In this document: piece after piece, positions 48,903-60,900 of the stretch
Layout: each line of letters starts with the position of its first letter
How positions within the stretch are numbered: position 1 is the stretch's first letter
Origin: Capitella teleta
Lineage: Eukaryota; Annelida; Polychaeta; Capitellidae
Length of the DNA: 64,000 nt
Direction: 5' to 3'
Assembly: GCA_000328365.1 (NCBI GenBank)
Contig: KB308694.1
Location: forward strand, 23,444-87,443
The notes under the pieces: generated by a model
Told to the model about the DNA's origin: nothing
Database searches by the model: none
The model's input: only the letters and a program-made list of their open reading frames with translations
Made by a program: the position numbers and the translations under genes

Positions 48903-51900
48903 TGAATAAGTGCATTGTGACGTCAGAGAGGGCCACGCGCTACCAACAATATCATCATCAAGAGCTCTGCTTCAATGTATGAAAATCTTTTGATGCACCG
49001 GTGAGAACTCTCCTTGATGGGGAGGCGTGAGGAGATTACTCGTTCCAAATCCCGGGGGACGCTGCTGGACCAACCGGTGGAGCGTTATCAGGTTATGACA
49101 TTGATTAAGCCGTTTTGTGATTGCATAACCTCAAAGTTTGCAGAAATTATCAAGGGGACATCGTATTTCACTTCCATAGAAATATGAAATATGGTAAACG
49201 AGATTAGATATAAATATGACAGTGAGAACGTGCGCGCGCATTCTGGCCGAGTTTTACTGTCGTTTCATTACAAGTTATTAAAAACAAAAATTGATGGGAG
49301 AAAAAAAGGTTCGAAGCAGATGTCCATTGTCCATTGTGTCGCTGATGGGAAGGTGCGCTTATTATCGCTCAAATCTCTTTATACAGCGTGGCTAATGAAG
49401 ACGTTCTTTGATGACCATGACTGACCAGTGCCCACTCGGGCTTTGTGTGGTCAAAAGGGGGATTTCATTGACCGGTGCACAATATCTCCACGCTCGAATG
49501 ACCACACGATGACTGTCGTTTCAGTGCAGTAAGTGGCTTACCCCACAAAAGCGGCATCAATCAATGGATGTAATATGACGATGAAATGAACAGAACTCAC
49601 ACAAAACAATGATGGTGACGTCGACGGTGCCGAACCCGGTTCCAGCCGGTTTCCCTGACGGACGCAGAGTGTTGCTCGCTTCGCACGTGTATTCGCCGGC
49701 GTGCGCTCGATTCACGCGCGCAAAGCTCAAAACTGCTCCACGGTGAACTTCGCCGTCGCCGGCTTTCTTCCAGACGATGTCAGCCGACGCGACGGCTGGG
49801 TTGGCGTCAACCGAACACGTGACGTTCAAGGACTGGTTCTCTTTGATCTCGACTCGACTTCCGGTGATGACGCCGGCGTTGAACGATGGCGACAGAAGCG
49901 GGGCGTCTGAAAAGAATACAATCAGTTACATCATCTTAATATAGAGGTAGCAACACAACTCACATTGCACGTCGACCTGCAGAATGGCGCGGGTCTCTGC
50001 GTGGTTGCTGGCCGTGCACGTGTAGGCGCCGGCGTTCGACGGACGGATCTCTGTAATCAGGTAGGTGAAGCCACTCCCTGTCAATCATTCAATCATTCAA
50101 TCATTCAATATTCCGATGAGAAAAGCGCGAATCATCAATCATGAAAATACCCCCCACCCACAAGATCTGAGCTTCGCGCGTGCGCACTAAAGTCATGACC
50201 CCACTTCTTCACTTTCCTCCCAGATAGCCCGACGGATTCCTCCCTCTGATCCCGCCGCTTTTGAAGCAATCCAGCGACGACAGTTATCCGAGATAGCAAG
50301 CTTTGCAACCGGATCTCCAGAAGAGATAACACGGAAAAAAACATCACCCGGAGCTCCAAAACGCAGGATTAAAACTCGGGAGGAATAATCTATCGCTTAT
50401 TGAAAGATGCTGAACATGAAAACACCGCCCATCACAATTACAGAAGCGGCCTCAATTCTCTCAGTGAAGCAACATAACATTCTGAGCCGTTCGCCGTATA
50501 TTTCCATAGATGTGAAACTAAACACTGAGGCAGTTGTGAGAAGTGGCGAGGGATTTGTTATGAAAGAACATTCAACAATTTAAGTCGCGGAGCAATATTA
50601 GATATCACGTGACCTTCGGATTCGAAGCAAATTGCAACAAAATGGCGACCGTTTGTTGATGGAAACGTCAAAACAGAGCGATGACTGATGCTGACTGACA
50701 TCGACTGCATTCTTTCATTTTCACTGCTCAAATGTGTCAAATCCAGCAATATTTTGGACGCCCGTAATGTAATATATTAATGTAGTGTATGATGCAGTCA
50801 GTGTCTGAATATTATGAGTTTTATGGCGTCCTGCGAGTAGTACAGGCGGTCTCTAATTGACCATCATACACATTCGATTGAGTCACCACTCTTTAAGGTT
50901 ACATAACAGTATCACTGAACGAATAACAAGGGCAAAATTGCCATTGTGATGATTGTCAGCATCCTCAAGTACAAACGAATAGGAGAGGGGTTTTCGAAAT
51001 CGTCGGAATAAGAAAACCACAAAGTATAAAATTATTAATTTATGTACTATATAATAACATATACCGGTAGTAAAAAGCACGGGATACAATCATAATATTC
51101 ATACGTTCATCACGTATGATACATCACCCGAATCACGTTATTTACAAGTTACAACAAAAAATCACACGTAATTCATTTCCTACTCCGAGTGCAAAAGTGT
51201 CGATTTCGTGCAATGGACGTACCTAGGAATTCCTGGTCCTTTTTCCAGATGACGTTGTTGGCTGGGATGGCAGGATACGCGTCGACATTGCATGTCAGTG
51301 TGACGTCATCGCGATCAAGGACGACGAGGGGGTTGAAATCGCCGAAATCGACAATCGGAGCATCTGCAAGAAATTGTGACGTCACAAGCTGGAAATAACC
51401 AAGGCAGAAGAAGAGTTTGGTGAAGAGTAGCGACGCCATCTTCTCGCCTTCACCCCTGGGTGATGAAATGCAAGCACCGTGCCGATTCGTTGCTAACCAT
51501 GGCGCAGGTGAGGGGGGCATACGGGCAACCACCCCACCTGACCCTTAAAAATACAATGCGCCACCAACAATGTACAAACTTGGGCAAAAGGTGATAAACT
51601 GTATTACGTAATCTTAAAACGTATACGTGCTGATTAATCTACCAGCAGAATGTTATACATGTAGTAAGTTTAGCTGTCGCTTCACGGGATTCAAGGTTGG
51701 TTGACCAATGAATATGTGATGTAACAGATTAGAGCAGTGCTGCGGGTTGATCGATAAATCCGTTGCTATCATTCAGTATTTCGCCAACATCGTCATCTAT
51801 CTTTTATCCCTCGTTAGTGGTTACAAAGGACAGACCCTGCATGGCGATTCCCTTCCATCTCGCTGACCACACCCACATTGACCAAGACATGCAGCGCGCT

Positions 51901-54900
51901 TGCAACTCCCGACAACTTAGCGCCAAACGAAGCGAAATCACGCGCGAAATTTACCGGAAAATGCAGACGCGCGTGCGCCGTGACCTACATCTGTGTTCTA
52001 TATTCTTCTCGACAGCGGAGGAGACTGAGGAGTGTTGTATAGTGGAAAAAAGTCCCATTGTTGACAAAGCAGAATGGGGAAACGAATGGGCTGGTTCTAT
52101 AAAAAATATACTATGACTCAGAAAATTCCGCACTTAGATTCAATTATTCTGTAATATTTGGTCTGGGATTTCGAGAGCCAATAATCGTTGCAAATGTAAA
52201 TAAAATACTATCAGAAGATTCGCATTTTTATCCAACTTATGAATATTAATGACTCTGAAAAAAAAAAATCGTGCAAAATTTCACAAATCGCGCCTTGTGC
52301 ATTTATCGCTTAATAAATCAGTTAAACCACAATAATATCTACGTCCTTTGTTAGTGTACGATGCTATCTACTATTAACTGTAATCATACATTCTAATTCA
52401 CAATAGTTCTACGACACTAAATGCATGGGAAGCAAGTGTGTGTGCTATTCACGACAGAGGAGAGTATCACAAAACATGAAAGCTGTTTTTCACCGCGAAA
52501 CGGTCGTGTTGCTGTCAGCATGCCTCTCACTACTTGAAAAGGCCTCTTTCTAAGCCTCTATTCACCCCAGTAAAACTCACACACCCCAATTAAGATATTT
52601 CTCATTCATTTGTCAGACTCCATGCCGGAATATCTGTGCTTCTGCCCCGTAATATATCTCCTCGAATGATCCCATTAATAACACACCTAACTCGACCGTG
52701 TTTGAAATGCCAACCAAATCGCAGCTTCGCTCCTTTCTTTGAGTTTCGCGTTTTAAACTCAGATTTAAAAGGTTTAAAAATTCAACTAAGCGTGCAATAA
52801 ACCTAATCCTTCGTGAAATAAATCATAAACCCGCTTATTTGAAAGAAAGTACTCCATCTTTAGAGAATCAAAAAATAAAAACCAGGGTCACTGTTATGAA
52901 GTACATGACCAAATAATCAATGATCTTCATAATAGACGCGTTTATCTGGATAGGTCACTCACACATGACGTTGATGAAGAGTGCGATTTCCTCGGGACTT
53001 CCAGGATTCGCTTCGTTTTCTACGTCACACCCAAACGTCGCCGCGTGATCATCTTTGGTGAGCTGACGGACGAGGTAAGAGCGACTGACGCCGAATTTGG
53101 CATCGGAGATTCCTCCGGATGACTCCGAGAGATAAATGCCCTCTCTGGACCACCGGAAGTTGGGGGTGGGGTTTCCGCCATTGGAAGAACACTCGAAGAG
53201 GAGGAAGTCGCCTTCATACAAGTCTGAGGTGCTTTGGTTGAGCGAAATGGAGGGTCTTTCTGGAGGCACTGCAAAGGGAACATTTTATTACGCATGGAAA
53301 CTCAGCTAAATGCATTATAACAAGAGCAGGACGAGCGATTAACTAAAGATACATATTTATAAGAAATTGGCGACATTCATAGCGTCGAGTGGATGGGTCA
53401 GGCGGCGGTTGAGGATCTTCAACCTCAGAATCATCTCTTTGAAATCAACAAAAAAAAAGTTCACCGTGGCCATGTTGACGAAGCCCTTGAGGGGTGAATG
53501 GGCGATGTTATTGGTTTACCCTTTGAATATGCGATCATCTTCGGCATTTATGTCCGTGATGGAGACAGTGCAATCTACTGGCATAGCATACATTGAATGA
53601 TTAATGGATCAATAAGTATCAAAACTCAATTGAATTAACTCGCTTCAAAGTTCAATGATGGAATTTATGGGAAGATTTCCAAGATAACATGGAAAGCACA
53701 AAATAGAGTCAGTCAGACACTCAGACGAGGTGCCATTTTCTTATTTACCCGTTATATGTGTACTAATTATTATGATACTGTGTCGTAAATCTTACATAAC
53801 TTATGGGGTTGAGGCATAATATGCAAGTATCACATTACATGCATGGGATGACCATCTACTGTTGTGACCTGTCGCCGCTTACATCTACGTGTATCATTAT
53901 CAGCAGGTACACAAGGTAGCCAGAGGAGGCTGAAGGAAGGGGGTCTCATTACGCAGGCGCTGAGGTAGTAGGCGCATAATGCATGGCGTCAGATCAAAGC
54001 GGCGTCACTCACAATCGCCTGGTCTCCACATGGTGTCTGCACCACACAACACCATTTCACTCCTCAAACCCACAATTATCTCTCTTTGTGTACTTAAATG
54101 GTCATTCTGTCCAGACTGACCGACGAAACGAAGATTGCAGTGGGAAACCAATCGTCTACAAATGTCGCTGGAAATGTTCGTTTGCAATCGATGCAAACAA
54201 CAAGGGAGTTGAATTCATGAGATCTACGGTCCATGTGAATATCGTAGTATTGAATTCATAAGTGCGCATTTACAAGTATTATGAAATCGAGATTACCTTT
54301 AATCGTATTATATTGCAGTATGTTACCATAAGTTACGCGAATCGAGGTACATAATTATACGGTATATTAATATATATTGCATAATTACAAAGTTTTATAA
54401 ATATTTTATCTAGATCGAAGGTTTTCTCCAACTATTGCATGATTTGCATCATAAAATATAGTAATCGAATATGTGACCATTCATTACGTAATTGCGTGTA
54501 CTAGTCTACTAGAGTGACCATAAATGCACCGTCCACTCCAATGTTTGCAACGGCTCTCACTGTATCGCTATTTACGACCGAGGAAGTCAAAACTGAAGTA
54601 TCTCGTGACAAGATCCGCATGCGTTACGCAATCATAAGCGGATGAGGGCAGAAGGTAATCGAAGGGCGATAATATAAAGACATTGCGCACAACTTGTCAC
54701 AATCTGCTGTCGTCAAATCCATTCAGTACCCGGATGGTCGAGGGTCGTAAATTTCAGTACTTTACTAATTTTGTTACAACTGTCGCTATTTCGGTGGGCT
54801 ATTTGATGCGAAATGTGCGTGTATCTCACCCTGTCATACTTAGTATGACACCGACGGGAGTGGTGTTGGATCATTTGGTATTCATTACATAACAATTGAA

Positions 54901-57900
54901 ATATTTTGGGACGCAACTTGTGAGACCGAACATTGCTTGGAAGCAGATCGATGCATCCGGCAATTGAAAAGAAGCGGCGATCGATAAGACATCCGGATAA
55001 AAGGAACAATACGGCACGTGCCCCGGAGCGATAATACAAGCTCAGTCCCCTGTTAAAGGGAGATGCACTACAAACCATTAACAAATTATATTACGAGATT
55101 AAAGAAAGGGTAACGCCCTATACCCCTGGATTATGAATGGTTTATCAAAATCTGGTTTGGTGTAGACACAGGGGGCTTCCTTAATTGGCTCTACGTGACG
55201 TCACTTACAGGTAGGAGGTTTCATGACCCGGGGGTCAAGTAGACGCGTATGGTTGACCAAACATTGCCTGCGGTGAGATGGTTATCCAAACCGACATTTA
55301 GAGACTTGAGCGCAGATTGAGCTAAACTTCTACATGTTGAGTTTGATAAGGTGGTAAAAATCTTTAAACTGACTTAAACATATAGAATACCTCTAATTCA
55401 TACAGAGCTGTAATGTAGACATGACCTTGAAGGGATATCAATCTAGTTTGTTTATAAAGCATATATCTTTAGCAAAAACAAAATATATCAAATAGTTATA
55501 AGCGACACCGACCCCTAAAATGTATTGTGGAAAACGAGAGGTGGTTCCTATCTACTCAGAGACAAAATAGCTCAGGATAAAATTATTAGAACAATAAATA
55601 GTAAGAGTTTGAAACCGGCGGCAGATGGTGCCGCAATGAACGATCGAAGGAGAGTGAAATGAACCCAACACGCGACGTTGAATGACAGTTGAATGTCACA
55701 ATTTCTCCATTGACAAACTCAGCAATCTGCAGATGCTGATTGAATCCTTTTGCAACATTTGCAGATGTAGAATAATCGTAAAGATGTCGGAATCCATGTG
55801 AAAGGCATTAATATTTGGGTGCCAACACTTACCCCAAGAGCTATCTAAACATCATTGATATTAGGTAATCGTTATGTAATCAATAGCGAGATAAATTTCC
55901 AACAATGCCTCTATTTTACTCGAATTACACTCGCTATTTGAGTCATTTAACATTAGATAGCGATCTTTAACACATTACGTTATGATACGGACAAGGGTGC
56001 TTCAGTTAAAGACATTTTTCTTCAGTCTTAAAATTTAAAAACTCTTAATTGCATCGCTTCGTTCTCACCAGGATGACAGTTCAGCCATTTACACACGTGC
56101 AATAAAATTCAAAAGAAAATGACAATTCTTTTCGAGTTGCAGAAATGTTCCCATGCACTGCATATTCGCGTAGCTCTGTGAGAGGAATTGTGTCGAGGGA
56201 GTTGCTATGGTTACCGGTGACACGCTGACCCAGGGGTCACGACGCATGCGTCTGAGTTGCGTCTATTCCTGAATGAAACCTGCAGTGCCAAATAAATCTC
56301 AAATATCAACACGTCACTATATTTTGATAACAATCGTTAAATTTATACAATTTAAAGTGACATGGCATCAATAATAGTCATAACATAAGAACATAATTAT
56401 ATACTAGTAATTGTAGAAATAAATTCCTCCATCCTAATTTTGACTAACAACTCGAGTTAATTTGTGCTTTATATTACTCGTCCATCCCAAGGTCATTGAA
56501 GTGGAACTGCGGACTTCATCGACTGGAAACCAACTAGAGGTTGGATGCATTCACTCGAAGTAATCGAGCAGAATTGCATACCCTCTGTACTCTATTCAAA
56601 ACCCCTCTTCCGCCATTTCAACACAAGTCTCACAAACTTTGGTTCGACTAATGTTGAAAAGAACCCTTCGCTCGTAAATAATCAAGAATACTATTGAGAG
56701 TCTTTAAAATTGTAGGCTTCAAACGAGATAAAATATTAAAAACATGTGTAAAAAATGATCAGATCCCACGCATGATTTTCTATATTTTGTGCTAGAACTG
56801 CATTATTATTGCTTGTTTACATTCGGGGTCACTCGCTATGTTGCCTTCGGTAATCCCCGGCATTCATCGGTAATCTCCGGGAGTCTTAATGTCAACAACC
56901 TGAGGTAGGCTGTGTCTGTGACAAATTATGGCATGTTACGCGTCCTTAAAAAATAAGAATTCGTGGTTAACATTTTTTTAATGATGGTTTGAGTTTTTAT
57001 GCTACGAAAATGAAGTTTAACTGCTTCACGAACAATCCTGGAAGTTATTTCAGATCATAAAAAGTTGACCTAGGGAGTAAGGGTGAGAATATATGACCTT
57101 TTGAAGGCATTATTGTAGGCATTATGCACAATGAGGCCATCATTGCGCTCTCAGTAGTTGACATTTTAGCTGTCGAAAACCAAAGGAACGCGCAATAAGA
57201 AAAATTTACGATTCGCCCTTTCTCTCGCGATTCAAAAATTGCGTGACTTTGCCGCGACGATTTATCAAAACATCCGGTAATAACTAAATAAATTTCTTGG
57301 AAATTATCGAACACATAACGGGAAAAAAAAAGTATCGGCTAATTCAATCTCTTAAAAATAGTAGCAATAAGCAAATTTTTATAATCCCTGTCGGAACTTG
57401 GAGGGTGCGTTCAGCGCACTGGAAACGTTACGAAGCGTTACGGTGTTTCTTCTATAGTCACCAAGATAGAAACGGTGTGAGTGAAAAACGATGATAAGAC
57501 CACTAATGGTCAGATAAACGATTGAATATTTGGCTTTTACTGCTGAGTCAGAAGCTTACATTACTGGAGCTGCAACAAAGGTAAGAAGGCACTGCAGACA
57601 AAGTGCTGATTGATCGGAGGAATACGGAGGAATCGACCCTCCCTGGTGCGTTCTTTATTCTCATAATATTACTCCAGCCGTCGGTCGCCTTTTCTGCGCA
57701 ATGCACGCCTTTATTGCACCTGGCATAACTGATAATCACCGTGAAAGAGCAAGGCCTCAAAAAGCGCAACATCCATTCTTAATGCCATCAGTTTCTGGTT
57801 GCCATGGTGATTCGTTTTATTGACACCGGTTGCTATGGTGATGACTTGATGGTTGACTGGCAATGCTATAGATTATGAAAGACACCTGAGCCCATCTATG

Positions 57901-60900
57901 CTGCCACCTGAGACACTGATCGCCTTGTTCCGACTGGTCAGTACGGCTGGCCACCCGATACGGACACTTTGATTGACCAGACCATCCATCCGGTCAAGAT
58001 CATCCTCCGGAGATGCCATTAAGCTCGCCGACACGTGCATCTCATCAAAGAAGCCTTTCATCGACTTACAAGCTTTTCTTCCACCGGTGATAATACCGAC
58101 ACTTGTTCAGATATATATAGTACTGTCAAAGTACTCATTAAAGCATCAGAATAGAATACTGAATTTGTACTTCAAAGAAAACAGGTGCTCTTAAACGAGG
58201 ATGCAGTACCGGAGCAATATCAATCATTCGCGTGACGATGATGCTTCGGGATAAGTAGGACATGAACTGTATCACGTTTTGGAATTGATCGATGTGTTTT
58301 TGTGTCATGCTTACAGGTGAAAGATCAGAGTTTTAATTATTTACACCAGAGCACAGGTAAGATCAATAATGCTTACACGGATCACTATGAAAGATGCCTG
58401 GATCATTGGCGAAATCCCAGCAGAGAGAACACCTGACTTCTCTCAGGCATCGCAAAGAAGCGCTGAACGGGGATGAACCGATGTGGGTCAGACGCCGCTA
58501 ATCGTAGACCAGCGTGTGGTCTCAACAGGAACCAGGAAGAGCGATAAGCGAGGAAGGTGAAATGAATGATAATATTTAGAAATGGAACGTCGGTAGCACG
58601 CTGAGAATGTAACACTGACCGATGGATGGGCAACGCTGGACAGTGGTCATCCATTAACGAGATGCATCAACACAGGAGGGAGGGCGACATTAGAGGGTGT
58701 TTGTTAAAAGCATTGAACAATGGAGGTGTGTTGATTATGCATGCGGAAGATGCCGATATATATATGACTCTCCGTGTGACTGAATGACTGAGCAATGAAT
58801 CTATTTCGCACATCAACACCCCTAGTTACCCGAGAAGGCAATTTGCAGCAGGTTTATGCAAACGATGCTTCGGTTTGTTTGCTCTGCGGGACGCATGTTT
58901 CGCGATGCTTGCATCCGCGAATCGAGTGTTTATTTACCAGAGATGCCACCGGGGGGAAATAGATACCCTAAGTGGAAATCAAAGAAGGAGGATTGTAGCT
59001 AATAAAGAAGTGCTCGGTTGAAATGGTCATGACCAGGTTATGCAACACTGAGCTGGACTTTGAGATCAGCATTTGTTTGGCAATACAGCTGGCTTGCATA
59101 TCAGTCGGAGCCGATACAGACTCCGTTATCAGTTGTTGGCTGACACATACATTGTGCTGCTGCGGCAAACAAACCTTGATTCCAATGCACGAATATTCTA
59201 AAGATTACGAGACCACGGCGTAGTTCCCCAATCCATGATGGACGCTGCGATTATATTGCTAAAACCTATCTACAAGATTTGTGTTCATATTAATTGCAGT
59301 ACAACACTCGTCCATGCCAAATATCACTGCCTGATTATCGGGTTGTTTTGCTTGTTCGGCGTCAAAGAGCAGGCATCAATAAATGGCCGATTGTAAGGAT
59401 GAAGGGGCTATGTTTGGAGACAACCAGAGAACTATTAACAGGATGACGTCATTGGTTACGTAACCCGGAACAATGGTCCAAACTGCGACCCCAGTCCTTA
59501 TAGGGGCAAACTGTGATGCATCACGATTGGTGCAATAAGCACTTTACATCGATTTGCCTTCATTGTTCGACGGGATTGTGGCGGCAAGGTCAATGTCCGC
59601 GTGTCACAAATAAAGTCAGTGGGCAAGAGGGAGTGACGCTTCTGCGACTGCTGCCTGATCTAAATCTCACGAAAAATCACCCAGTTGCCAGTTTAGTATT
59701 ACACTCGAGACGAATATATAATAAGTCGGTACACGGCATTATAACCGAAATTCAACCAAAAATATAAAAATCTGACCAACAGAACGAACCATGCAGGGCC
59801 GAAAATCAAATCCACTTGCAACAAAATCGCCGGAGGAGAATTTAGCAAAACAATTAAAGGAAAAACTCCCAAGTAGCCGAGCTTAGAGGTTTGGCTGCAG
59901 GCGAACGAGGAGCGGGTGAAAGTTCGCACGCGCTCCTCGCTAACTGCAAGCGAAACAGACGTTTTACGAGCTGTTATGAATTTATGGAGAGTTTCGCTAA
60001 ACAGCGTGGGTTTTAGCACGTCATAAGCGGGGTATAGCACGCCTTGGGGCCTAGGTGCTATATGTATGGTGGGTCCAGGAAACATGATTGAAAAGATGGC
60101 AAGAGGAGGTTGTTTTGTCCGTCTGATGGACAGGTCGAAAGAATGAGTTCGAAAGATAACTCATTGCTGCGTTTGGACTATGCATACACTATGGTCAATG
60201 GTATTCAAAGCAGGCGGATGAACATCATCAATTAAAGCGAGGATACAGATAAATCGGGCGAGGGACCCGTCGGTCTCGCTGTAGTATGTCAGCTACAAAA
60301 TACTAGAGTTTGACGGGAAGTTGGCTGACGGTGGATGGAGGGAGACGGGGAGGGGGTCATATGGGCCGATGCAGTGGAAACATCAACGAGATTTTCGTCA
60401 TAAATCCGGTAATCCTCTCAACCTTGCATTATCGCTCACATTACACAACAAGTGGGTGCATTTCGAAAACGATTTCTGATAGCAGCGTCACCATGGTTAA
60501 TGATAAGATAAACGTTCTTGCATTTGGCTTAGATAACGCATAATAAAGATGTCCGGAGTGGAATGCCAAGCACAGTTTATTTGCGGCCAAAAATTTCCAA
60601 AGCTTTAATTACCAAAACAAATAAATATCAATTAACAAAGGAATGCCTCTCACACCTATGCTGGTATTAGGATTCCACAGTCCGCACCAATTAACCTTTA
60701 CGATACCTTGTGTATATACGCATAAAGCACTACACTGGAAAAGATGCAATCGATCGTTATCAGTGATAAACAGAAATCGTAGCAAACTTGAAAGATTTGC
60801 AGACACCAACGGAAACATTACAATCTTAACCTTATCAATAGATGCAGATTAATATTTACATTATTTCATCTGAATCGTTATGCAGATTATGTAATACGTG

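Noticed and set aside
51763-52116. 117-codon plus-strand frame
   Set aside because: No domain, no splice or promoter support, inside intron 2 of the receptor gene.
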